DNA of 37,734 nt from assembly GCA_000987045.1 (NCBI GenBank), contig LAKY01000049.1:1-37734 (forward strand), in the 5' to 3' direction. Both the position numbers and the translations under genes were made by a program. Source of the stretch: Clostridiales bacterium PH28_bin88. GTDB taxonomy: Bacteria > Bacillota > PH28-bin88. A model generated the notes under the pieces. It was not told the origin of the DNA, searched no databases, and worked only from the letters and a program-made list of their open reading frames with translations. How positions within the stretch are numbered: position 1 is the stretch's first letter; each line of letters starts with the position of its first letter. Positions 26,440-32,614 of the stretch are shown here, piece by piece.

Positions 26440-26778
26440 TCAATGTTTCTTTGGGTAAACTTTTTTCCCTGTCCGAATAATTTCTGAAATAAAAGTACCT
26501 GCTTCAGCTTTATGGATAGCATTTGGGTGGTAAGCAATTGCCTCAATTCTAGGATCTACTTTAATTTTCTTACGAGAAAGTAATTGTAGATCTCGAAGAA
26601 CATTTTCACCAAAGTCTGGTGAAATTACCGCTAGGTCTATATCACTGTCCTTATCCGCACGTCCTTTTGCGTAAGAACCAAAGAGAATTATCTCGGTAAT
26701 TAGTACATCATCTAATAAGAGTTCTACATACCTGCTGATTATTTTTTCGAGATCAGTTTCAGTTGCGTAATTATCCAT
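26440..26778 (-). CDS. MNT-type minimal nucleotidyltransferase (antitoxin-like)
   Basis: A 112-aa nucleotidyltransferase with FGSYAKGRADKDSDIDLAVI, the GSxAxG...SDxDL signature holding two metal-binding aspartates. Such proteins usually inactivate a HEPN RNase by AMPylating it. The ATG at 26778 has GGAAGTGATAG upstream. The partner gene downstream is broken (26200-26392), so this copy is an orphan. The residues after DFGENVLRDLQLLSRK keep the usual length, so the gene itself appears intact. Confidence 0.8.
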   Translation of the reverse strand: MDNYATETDLEKIISRYVELLLDDVLITEIILFGSYAKGRADKDSDIDLAVISPDFGENVLRDLQLLSRKKIKVDPRIEAIAYHPNAIHKAEAGTFISEIIRTGKKVYPKKH

Positions 26779-26805
26779 TCTATCACTTCCTTTTACGCGT
26801 TGGCT

Positions 26806-26898
26806 CTATGTCGTCAGGCCGGCGGTGAAGTCCACACTGGGTCGCCAGGCCAGAACGGCTTCGGTTGGCCGGGTTGATGGCGTAGCGGCGGTCGTCAT
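26806..26898 (-). pseudogene. NDP-sugar epimerase/dehydratase, C-terminal tail remnant
   Basis: Thirty codons read from an ATG that overlaps the hicA stop (ATGA). The last part, TEAVLAWRPSVDFTAGLTT, looks like the end of GalE- or RmlB-type enzymes (xxxLGWxPxVxFEEGL). No upstream part of such an enzyme is present; hicA occupies that position. It may be debris from an NDP-sugar gene displaced by the TA genes. The match is short. Confidence 0.35.
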
Positions 26899-27128
26899 AT
26901 CTTCTCTAGTTCCTCCAAAAATGCCTCCGGCAACATCTCTATCTCTCGCAGTATCTCCCGGAGGAGTGGGCGAGCGATATCTCTGCCCGAGTGATATGGC
27001 AGTGTTGTCGTTCGTCCATCTTGGTGACGATAGAAAACGTGACTGCCCTTCTGTCTCACCTTGACAAATCCTAGATGTAGGAGAACCTTCTCCACGGTAT
27101 GGAAGTCAAGTACGGGTAGCCTGCTCAT
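26895..27128 (-). CDS. hicA: HicA-family mRNA interferase toxin
   Basis: A 77-aa dsRBD-like RNase. VEKVLLHLGFVKVRQKGSHV has the family pattern, with the catalytic histidine in the GSH motif (His30), followed by TTLPYHSGRDIARPLLREIL, as in HicA. The ATG at 27128 overlaps the hicB TGA by four bases, so translation is coupled; the longer open frame upstream to 27392 is just a shadow over hicB. Here the antitoxin comes first, the reverse of many hicAB operons. Confidence 0.88.
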   Translation of the reverse strand: MSRLPVLDFHTVEKVLLHLGFVKVRQKGSHVFYRHQDGRTTTLPYHSGRDIARPLLREILREIEMLPEAFLEELEKI

Positions 27129-27352
27129 GTACCGACCTCTATCTGCTGCAGGCCGACGAACTCGGGGAGATCTAGCATTAGCTCGTTGCTCGTAAGTTCT
27201 TCCAAGCAAAGCTCCAGCACTTCTTTCAAGTTGGCCCGTAACTCGTCCAGGGTCTTTGCCTGCGTATGTGCCCCTGGAATGCCCGGGACAAAGCCTACGT
27301 ACAGTTCGCTTGCTTGGTCCCATTCCACGAAGGCTGTAAAGGTCCGTTTCAT
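27125..27352 (-). CDS. hicB: HicB-family antitoxin
   Basis: A 75-aa protein with the degenerate RNase H-like HicB fold: TFTAFVEWDQASELYVGFVP, then GIPGAHTQAKTLDELRANLK and EVLELCLEEL. It binds HicA and blocks its active site. The ATG at 27352 with GAGGTG six bases upstream is preferred over GTG at 27361. There is no C-terminal helix-turn-helix or ribbon-helix-helix domain, so this short form may not repress its own operon directly. Confidence 0.85.
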   Translation of the reverse strand: MKRTFTAFVEWDQASELYVGFVPGIPGAHTQAKTLDELRANLKEVLELCLEELTSNELMLDLPEFVGLQQIEVGT

Positions 27353-27378
27353 ACGCCTCACCTCGCTTCATTTTTCCC

Positions 27379-27403
27379 AGAGCCGTCGCCACCAGGTGGC
27401 TCT
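27379..27403. promoter_or_regulatory. Palindrome in the divergent hicB / UPF0175 gap
   Basis: GCCACCAGGTGGC at 27388-27400 is a perfect inverted repeat around a single base. It is nested in a wider one with arms AGAGCC (27379-27384) and GGCTCT (27398-27403). It lies between two divergent TA-type genes, 27 bases from hicB and 31 from the plus-strand gene, where an operator would be expected. No T-run follows on either strand, so a terminator is unlikely. Confidence 0.4.
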
Positions 27404-27433
27404 CGGAGTAACTTAATTTAAGGGGTGATTGTT

Positions 27434-27691
27434 GTGGAGCGAGTCCCGTTATACCTCGACAGAGAATTATTAGATCTTATTCCAATGAGAACCTCACAAC
27501 TTGAAGACTCGGTAAGAGAATTACTAGTTTTAGAATTATATCGGTTAAGGGAAATTTCCAGTGGGAAAGCGGCGGAATTACTCGGAATGGAACGATTTGA
27601 ATTTGTGCGCTATGCCTCCCGCTTGGGTATTCCCTTTTTGGACATGGATAGTACCGAGTTCCAGGAAGAACTCATGAGTTTAAAGGAGTAA
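27434..27691 (+). CDS. UPF0175 family protein (antitoxin-like, orphan)
   Basis: An 85-aa protein starting with a short strand (VPLYLDRELL) and containing the UPF0175 core VRELLVLELYRLREISSGKA, AELLGMERFEFVRYASRLGI, a helix-turn-helix-like stretch, and PFLDMD. In other genomes these proteins are usually followed by a DUF3368 PIN-type toxin; here the next gene is on the other strand, so no partner is seen. The GTG at 27434 has AGGGG eight bases upstream; the GTG at 27425 lies inside that site. Confidence 0.75.
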   Translation: MERVPLYLDRELLDLIPMRTSQLEDSVRELLVLELYRLREISSGKAAELLGMERFEFVRYASRLGIPFLDMDSTEFQEELMSLKE

Positions 27692-27701
27692 TTGTACCCC
27701 C

Positions 27702-28178
27702 TTAATTAACGATATTGGATAGCACCACGAGGAAGTTGTCGATACGGTTTTTAAGGCTCGTTAAAGTTGAACCCATGTTTTTGGTTAATTCCTCCATTTT
27801 GCTCCATTCCAACTCGTAACCATAGAGATTGCGAAAGCGGTGCCTGAAACTCAGGTATTGCTGAATCTGAGCCGCCAGTTCAGCATCTATTACCGCGGGT
27901 CGTTTAGTGGGTATGTCCAGCGTCATCTGTTCCAAAAGTTGCCTGTGCCACCCTTCGCCGACCGGTACTGTCTGGTCAATTTCCCGGGCGATCGCGATAA
28001 AGATTTTTTCTATTCCGGAGTAAAAATCATGTAATATCGAAGCGTGCACCCTTAGCCGGACGCTTTCAACCTTGATTCCCCTCATCCTGGAAACCTTTTT
28101 TAGTTCTTCCTCCAACTTGTCGAGTTGCGAAAGTTCTTTTCGTATTCTTGCTTCCATTAGTAGCAAGTCCGGGGTCAT
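27702..28178 (-). CDS. HepT-like HEPN-domain toxin
   Basis: A 158-aa, mostly helical protein. RLRVHASILHDFYSGIEKIF then IAIAREIDQTVPVGEGWHRQ, and FRHRFRNLYGYELEW near residue 113, resemble the HepT-like domain, in which the R-x(4-6)-H motif is here replaced by R-H-R-F-R-N-L-Y. Family members are RNases that are silenced by poly-AMPylation from a linked MntA. It overlaps the upstream nucleotidyltransferase gene by four bases (ATGA), as in known HepT/MntA pairs. Without a clear R-x4-His motif, RNase activity is inferred only. Confidence 0.75.
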   Translation of the reverse strand: MTPDLLLMEARIRKELSQLDKLEEELKKVSRMRGIKVESVRLRVHASILHDFYSGIEKIFIAIAREIDQTVPVGEGWHRQLLEQMTLDIPTKRPAVIDAELAAQIQQYLSFRHRFRNLYGYELEWSKMEELTKNMGSTLTSLKNRIDNFLVVLSNIVN

Positions 28179-28540
28179 AACTCCACCCCCTCTTTAAGGA
28201 TATACGCCCGCACTTCCGCATCAATCTTTTCCAATTCTATTAAATCAAAATCAAAGGGCGCCATAATATTCATTACTTCGGAATAGACCTGCCAAAAATT
28301 GATGCTGTCATTCAAGTCCAAGATGGCAATATCTATGTCGGAGTGCTCCATAAACTTGTCCTCATTAAGCAGTGACCCGAAAAGAAAAACTTTACAATTA
28401 TATTGTTGTTTCAGGTGAGCGGCGGCCAGACGGGCCCGCTCCATGGCTTGCCTGTAGCGGTTCGCCAGGTTTTGTTCTCGTTGTTTTCGATGTTCCCGCC
28501 AGCCGGCCCGGTAACCTGAAAGCTGTCCCGGCGTAATCAT
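28175..28540 (-). CDS. MntA-like nucleotidyltransferase antitoxin
   Basis: A 121-aa protein. After a basic helical N-terminus (RYRQAMERARLAAAHLKQQY) comes KVFLFGSLLNEDKFMEHSDI and DIAILDL, the GSx10DxD signature of the polymerase-beta-type NTase fold. Its likely job is AMPylation of the HepT-like protein encoded next, with coupled translation. The ATG at 28540 has GGTGAG upstream. The fifth TA-type unit in 3 kb. Confidence 0.8.
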   Translation of the reverse strand: MITPGQLSGYRAGWREHRKQREQNLANRYRQAMERARLAAAHLKQQYNCKVFLFGSLLNEDKFMEHSDIDIAILDLNDSINFWQVYSEVMNIMAPFDFDLIELEKIDAEVRAYILKEGVEL

Positions 28541-28613
28541 ATGCTCACCGCCGTTCCGGAAAATATATTTGCCAAAAAGCGTGGTTTCTAGCCGGGAGGC
28601 AATTGTTGGTTTT

Positions 28614-28643
28614 TTGTCACCCCTGTTTTTCCCTATATATATT
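28614..28643 (+). promoter_or_regulatory. Candidate promoter for the recombinase genes
   Basis: TTGTCA at 28614-28619 and TATATT at 28638-28643 are 18 bases apart, a fair sigma-A promoter, 189 bases before the first recombinase ATG. The long leader between (28644-28831) shows no gene; ACAGTACTACCTGT at 28663-28676 is a small imperfect dyad. The region is A+T-rich compared with the genes it would drive. Confidence 0.35.
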
Positions 28644-28831
28644 CTAACCTTTGTAGAGAATTACAGTACTACCTGTGTATGGTTCGATATTCCCGGCCCA
28701 TTTTCCTGCCCTGTGATCGTTAATTATTTCCCAGCAGCGCCTGAAACCGGGCCGGCAGGAAATCCGCCTCCCGGCCGCGAAAGATATTCCAGATTGATTG
28801 GTGTTGTAGTGTACGGTTCGGGGAGGTACGG

Positions 28832-29803
28832 ATGAACTCGTCTTCACAGCCGATTGGTTTTTCACGGGCGGTAGCGGAATTTGCCGGCTACATGCGAACG
28901 GAAAAAGGTTTCGCGCCAAGTACGGTGGAGCACGCCACCGGAACGTTAAAAGAACTCTGGCGGTTTCTGAACGATGAGTACAGGCAGGAGCCGCGATTAC
29001 AGGATATCGACCTGGCAGGCCTGCGGCGGTACATGGGCTACCTGTACGACAAGGGTAACAGCGGCAGCACCCGGGGCTCGAAGGTAGCGGTGATAAAAAG
29101 CTTTTTCACCTTCCTGGCACGCCGCGGGTACCTGGAGAAGAACCCGGCGGAAAGGTTAGCCCGGCCGAAAAGAGAAAAGCGGCTGCCTGTTTTTCTCACC
29201 TTGGACGAGTGCCATCGCCTGCTGGAGGCGGTGGCCCAAAGCCCCCACCCCGAGCTGGATGTTGGGCTGGTAAAGCTGATGCTGCTTACGGGCTTGCGGG
29301 TGCGGGAGCTGACCACCATCCGGTTCTCCACGCTGGACCTGGTCAACCGGCGCATCCACGTTACCGGCAAAGGCCCCAGGGAAAGATTGGTGCCTTTAAG
29401 CCAGGCGGCGGCGGAGACGGTCCGGGCTTACCTGTCGGTAAGGCCCACCTGCGACCATGACTTGCTGTTTATTGACCCCAGGGGGCGGCCTGCCCAGCCC
29501 GAATACGTGCGTAAGGTAATCCGCGAGGCCCTGCCCCACGCCGGTATCACCAAGCGGGTAACGCCCCACACTCTCAGGCACACCTTTGCCACTTTATTAT
29601 ACGGGGCGGGAGCCGGGTTGTTAGAGCTACAGAGGCTCCTGGGCCACTCTTTCGTCACCACTACTGAAATCTATACTCATGCCACGCCCCAGCAACTGCG
29701 GTCCGCCGTGGCGCGCCACCCGCTGAAGGAGACCGAGGAGAAATACGATCCCTTCGGGGGCATCGACCCCAGCGAAACAGAACCGCCGGAGGGAGATGCA
29801 TGA
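28832..29803 (+). CDS. Tyrosine recombinase, XerC/XerD-like (first of a pair)
   Basis: A 323-aa site-specific recombinase. The N-terminal SAM-like core-binding domain spans about residues 8-105; the catalytic domain follows with Arg156 (LTGLRVREL), Lys180 (VTGKGPRERLVPL), His246 and Arg249 (TPHTLRHTFATLL), His272 (LLGHSFV) and the nucleophile Tyr281 (TTEIYTH). All six are present, so it should be active. A charged tail of about 30 residues extends beyond the usual XerC/D end. GGGGAGG sits five bases before the ATG. It overlaps the next recombinase by four bases. G+C-rich, unlike the TA genes to its left. Confidence 0.93.
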   Translation: MNSSSQPIGFSRAVAEFAGYMRTEKGFAPSTVEHATGTLKELWRFLNDEYRQEPRLQDIDLAGLRRYMGYLYDKGNSGSTRGSKVAVIKSFFTFLARRGYLEKNPAERLARPKREKRLPVFLTLDECHRLLEAVAQSPHPELDVGLVKLMLLTGLRVRELTTIRFSTLDLVNRRIHVTGKGPRERLVPLSQAAAETVRAYLSVRPTCDHDLLFIDPRGRPAQPEYVRKVIREALPHAGITKRVTPHTLRHTFATLLYGAGAGLLELQRLLGHSFVTTTEIYTHATPQQLRSAVARHPLKETEEKYDPFGGIDPSETEPPEGDA

Positions 29804-30729
29804 ACAACGGCTACGTTCGTTGGCACCACGCAGTAGACAGTTTTCTCGCTTACCTGAAGGTAGAAAAGGGATGCTCCCCCGGTACGGTCAAGGAATACCG
29901 CTACGACCTGATGGCCTTTTACCGGTTTTTATCCGCGCAAGCGGGGCCCGGGGCCGGGCCGGAGGACGCCAGCCCCGTGCTGCTCAGCCGCTACCTCCTG
30001 TACCTGGAGGAACAGGGGGATACCACCCGCACCAGGAGCCGGAAGGTGTCATCTCTCCGTTCCTTCTTCGGCTTCCTGGCGGACGACGGGGTGCTGGCGG
30101 AAAACCCCGCCCGGCACCTGGTGAAGCCCAAGAAAGAGAAAAAGCTGCCCGTCTACCTCACCCTGGAAGAATGCGAGCAGTTGTTGAAGACAATCCAGGG
30201 AAAAAGCACCAACCCCGAACGGGACGTGTGCCTGGTTAAGCTGTTTGTCTATACCGGGCTCCGCCTTAGTGAATTGTTGGGGTTAAAACTGCCCGACATC
30301 GACCTGACCACGGCGGAAATCCGGGTGATGGGCAAAGGCAACAAGGAGCGCATCATTCCTTTAACAGAAGGCGCAGTGGAGGTCATCCAGGCCTATTTGG
30401 CAGTACGGCCCCAAACAGGGACTGATACCTTCTTTCTGGGGTCCCACCAGAACCACCACCAGCCGCCGACCCCCAGGGCGGTGCAGTTGCTGCTAAAGGG
30501 CTTTATCAGGGCCGCCGGCCTGGGCGACCGGCAGTTGAGCCCGCATACACTGCGGCACAGCTTTGCCACCCTACTGTACGGCGCCGGCGTGGGGCTGATC
30601 GAGTTGAAAAGGCTGCTGGGGCACGAAAGTATCGCCACTACGCAGATCTATACTCATACCAACATGGACCAGCTGGAAAAGGCCGTGGAATTAAACCCCA
30701 TTAAGGAAGAGAAGGAAAGCTATCAGTAA
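29800..30729 (+). CDS. Tyrosine recombinase, XerC/XerD-like (second of a pair)
   Basis: A 309-aa recombinase clearly related to the one before it (shared LVKLMLLTGLR / LVKLFVYTGLR, TPHTLRHTFATLL / SPHTLRHSFATLL). Catalytic residues are Arg155, Lys179, His249, Arg252, His275 and Tyr284. The ATG overlaps the TGA of its neighbour, so both should be made together, perhaps as a heterotetramer like XerCD. The divergence of the N-terminal DNA-binding halves suggests the two bind different half-sites. The stop overlaps the end of the convergent regulator gene by seven bases. No dif-like site was recognised nearby. Confidence 0.93.
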   Translation: MNNGYVRWHHAVDSFLAYLKVEKGCSPGTVKEYRYDLMAFYRFLSAQAGPGAGPEDASPVLLSRYLLYLEEQGDTTRTRSRKVSSLRSFFGFLADDGVLAENPARHLVKPKKEKKLPVYLTLEECEQLLKTIQGKSTNPERDVCLVKLFVYTGLRLSELLGLKLPDIDLTTAEIRVMGKGNKERIIPLTEGAVEVIQAYLAVRPQTGTDTFFLGSHQNHHQPPTPRAVQLLLKGFIRAAGLGDRQLSPHTLRHSFATLLYGAGVGLIELKRLLGHESIATTQIYTHTNMDQLEKAVELNPIKEEKESYQ

Positions 30730-31499
30730 TTACTGGCGAAGTCAGCCAGGGCTAGGGTGGTTAACTCTGTTAGGTCTGGTACGGCTGATTTATGCTGGTG
30801 CCGTGTGGTATTACGAACCTCTTCCAGCTTAGTGTGAAGTTCCATTATATAATCCCGCAACTGGTACTCCAGGTAGTTTCTGATGCAGGCGGTGACATGC
30901 CGGCTGTGGTCGGTGGCGTAGTCAGCGGCGCGGATCTCTTTCCTGCCCCGGCTGATCACCGGCAGCCAGGCGGGGGCGAAGGTTTCGTTCCAGTCCACGG
31001 CCAGGAGCTTCAAGTATTTTCTGTCTTCCAGTTCCGCCAGGATGGGGCGCAGCCAGAAGCGCTGTGAGGAGGTGACGTGCAAGATGTCCCTGCCTGCCCG
31101 GTTGCGGGTGAGCAGAAGGCGCATGGATACCCGGCGGTGCTCCCACTGCCGGCGCATTTCTTGTTCCAGACGGTGGTAGTAGCCGTTTTCGAAGTCGTCC
31201 GCATAGCCGATACCCCCGGTAGCCGCTGTTTCGCCGGCGGTTACGCTATCAGGTTCCGGCCAGAGGATGTGTTGATTTTGGCTCCAGCGGGGCCCAAGCT
31301 TGGCTTCGATCCTTTTTAATATGGTTTTGACGCTGTTAGGGGAAAGGCCCAGGGTCTGGCTGATGGCATTGCGCCCCAGGTTGAGGCGGGCCAGCACGGC
31401 CACGTCCATCTCGCCTGGGGAAAGGGTTGTTTTAGCTATGATGTATTGATACGCTACATTGTCAGCAGGCAAGGTTCCACCCCCGAGCTCAGGCAACAT
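30723..31499 (-). CDS. Predicted transcription regulator with N-terminal HTH
   Basis: A 258-aa protein. Residues about 25-70 read LSPGEMDVAVLARLNLGRNA and ISQTLGLSPNSVKTILKRIE, a LuxR/GerE-like helix-turn-helix (S-x-x-E-x-x-V...IA-x-x-L-x-x-S-x-x-T-V-K-x-x-L). The remaining 190 residues are charged, mostly helical (EQEMRRQWEHRRVSMRLLLT), and match nothing I know. It starts two bases after the stop of the winged-helix regulator upstream, so the two form one transcript. Position next to recombinases and the polysaccharide operon suggests control of one of them. Confidence 0.65.
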   Translation of the reverse strand: MLPELGGGTLPADNVAYQYIIAKTTLSPGEMDVAVLARLNLGRNAISQTLGLSPNSVKTILKRIEAKLGPRWSQNQHILWPEPDSVTAGETAATGGIGYADDFENGYYHRLEQEMRRQWEHRRVSMRLLLTRNRAGRDILHVTSSQRFWLRPILAELEDRKYLKLLAVDWNETFAPAWLPVISRGRKEIRAADYATDHSRHVTACIRNYLEYQLRDYIMELHTKLEEVRNTTRHQHKSAVPDLTELTTLALADFASNY

Positions 31500-31501
31500 G
31501 G

Positions 31502-32023
31502 TTACAGTCTTTCCAGGATATTTACCACGGGGTTGTCCACGTCAAGTTCCTGGTATCCTTCCGCATCCCAGGTGATCATCAAGCCGTCCCTGAACTCCAT
31601 GTCCACCAGTTCGTCCTTTGTGTGGACCACGGCATATTTAAGGTTAAGGTTACCAGCAGCGGTTTTGAGGATTTCCAGGATTTCATCCTCCGGTCCATAG
31701 AAGATTACGCGGGTAAGGTTCTCCTGGCCGTTTCTCTCATGCAGGACCTGCTCCAGAGCCTGGTGGATCCTGCTGATTTGACGGTAAGAGCTCCGGACAT
31801 ACTGGTAAACCAGCCTGGTTTTCTGGGCCATACCTTTGGGGGTAACGATGTAGCGCAGGGTCCTGGCGTTGAGCCTCTCGATCTTCACCAGGCCCTTGCG
31901 CACCATTCTTTTCAGCATCAGGTTGACGGTACCTACCGAAAGGCCTGTACCACAGGCGATCCTGCGCTGGGAGGTGGAGCCATTTTTGTCCAGGTGGGCC
32001 AGGATTTGATACTCGCTATCCAC
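31502..32023 (-). CDS. Winged-helix (MarR-like) transcription regulator
   Basis: A 173-aa protein. Residues 1-70 are a winged helix: QILAHLDKNGSTSQRRIACG, then TGLSVGTVNLMLKRMVRKGL and IERLNARTLRYIVTPKG (wing). A helical linker follows, then a small alpha/beta domain (TRVIFYGPEDEILEILKTAA ... LKYAVVHTKDELVD) that might bind a ligand. Start is GTG at 32023 with GGAGAG nine bases upstream. A strong promoter and two dyads lie directly upstream, which fits self-regulation. Similar winged-helix proteins are often found at the head of surface-polysaccharide loci; the target is not known. Confidence 0.8.
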   Translation of the reverse strand: MDSEYQILAHLDKNGSTSQRRIACGTGLSVGTVNLMLKRMVRKGLVKIERLNARTLRYIVTPKGMAQKTRLVYQYVRSSYRQISRIHQALEQVLHERNGQENLTRVIFYGPEDEILEILKTAAGNLNLKYAVVHTKDELVDMEFRDGLMITWDAEGYQELDVDNPVVNILERL

Positions 32024-32043
32024 GATACGTATCTCTCCAACTG

Positions 32044-32072
32044 TTCAAAGCTTGAGCGTTCATTCTTCGAAC
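32044..32072 (-). promoter_or_regulatory. Operator-like dyads in the regulator leader
   Basis: Directly downstream of the -10 element are two inverted repeats: GTTC-N7-GAAC at 32058-32072 and TCAA-AGC-TTGA at 32045-32055. GTTCA also recurs 15 bases apart. Position over the transcription start and centre spacing of about 15 bases fit binding of a dimeric winged-helix repressor, probably the product of the gene that follows. This is inference from position. Confidence 0.45.
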
Positions 32073-32101
32073 ATCGTACCAGTGGCTGGCGTTTTTGTCA
32101 A
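32073..32101 (-). promoter_or_regulatory. Sigma-A-type promoter of the regulator operon
   Basis: On the minus strand TTGACA (complement of 32096-32101), a 17-base spacer and TACGAT (complement of 32073-32078). The -35 is a perfect consensus and the -10 matches four of six positions. It is 50 bases upstream of the GTG of the winged-helix gene. It is the clearest promoter in the window. Confidence 0.75.
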
Positions 32102-32165
32102 TGAAAAGCTGATGGCCTTTGCAGCGAAGGAAAACCCCCACCGCTGGGGAAGGGGTTACCCGGAC

Positions 32166-32378
32166 CTAGTTATCAGGGGAATTCATGCACTGGCGCGCAA
32201 AGACTATCTGTTCTTCCAGGACGGCGAGTACTTGGTCGAGTTGCTCAGGGGCGCACCGGGAAACATCCGTGGTTCCCACCAGGTCGGCGATGAGGGCGTT
32301 AATCTGGAATTGGTAATAGCCCAAGTCTTTAAGGGTTTTTTTTAAGGCCTTGATGGCGGTAATCTTCTCCCGGTCCAT
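32166..32378 (-). CDS. Small hypothetical protein, 70 aa
   Basis: MDREKITAIKALKKTLKDLG opens a 70-aa, soluble, mostly helical protein ending in EEQIVFARQCMNSPDN. GGGAGG stands about seven bases before the ATG at 32378, so it is very likely translated. It has one Cys pair-like spacing (VSRCAPEQ and RQCMN) but no known motif. Upstream, at 32562-32590, are three Spo0A-box-like repeats oriented with this gene. It may be a small regulator or sporulation-linked protein; this is only a guess from context. Confidence 0.65.
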   Translation of the reverse strand: MDREKITAIKALKKTLKDLGYYQFQINALIADLVGTTDVSRCAPEQLDQVLAVLEEQIVFARQCMNSPDN

Positions 32379-32448
32379 TCTTCTCCCTCCCGGATCACGA
32401 ATAGGGCCGGTCGCGCCACTGACTCGCCACCGGGATGTACGGCGCCCG

Positions 32449-32464
32449 TAAAAACCCCGGGGTT
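32449..32464 (-). terminator. Possible weak terminator
   Basis: On the minus strand AACCCCGGGGTT is followed by TTTA. As RNA it gives only a four-base-pair stem with a CCGG loop, so it would be weak. It lies 150 bases after the end of the phosphatase gene, where the polysaccharide operon transcript might end. Confidence 0.25.
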
Positions 32465-32561
32465 CATTGTCCCCCCTCTGTCATACTTATATTTACAGTG
32501 ATGTAGTTCGGTACCAGGCCGGTTTTATCCTCCCTGTCTCCTTGCATTTTTTCCCTAATAT

Positions 32562-32590
32562 TTCGACAATACTTCGACGGTATTTCGACG
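32562..32590 (-). promoter_or_regulatory. Three tandem Spo0A-box-like repeats, 11-bp period
   Basis: On the minus strand the seven-base boxes read CGTCGAA (32584-32590), CGTCGAA (32573-32579) and TGTCGAA (32562-32568). The known Spo0A recognition box is TGTCGAA, so matches are 6, 6 and 7 of 7. The exact 11-base spacing puts all three on one face of the helix, as expected for cooperative binding in tandem. They sit between the phosphatase gene (ends 32615) and the 70-aa gene (starts 32378). No clear sigma-A or sigma-H promoter was found directly beside them. The boxes are seen; Spo0A binding is inferred. Confidence 0.55.
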
Positions 32591-32614
32591 ATACGGTATT
32601 CCCACCGGGCGGCA

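Noticed and set aside
27129..27392. N-terminal extension of the hicA frame up to 27392
   Set aside because: Lies entirely over hicB in another frame; the ATG at 27128 overlapping the hicB stop is the normal start.
32562..32590. Reading the 11-bp repeats as plasmid-type iterons or a CRISPR fragment
   Set aside because: Only three very short units without spacers, no Rep or Cas gene nearby; the match to the Spo0A box explains them better.
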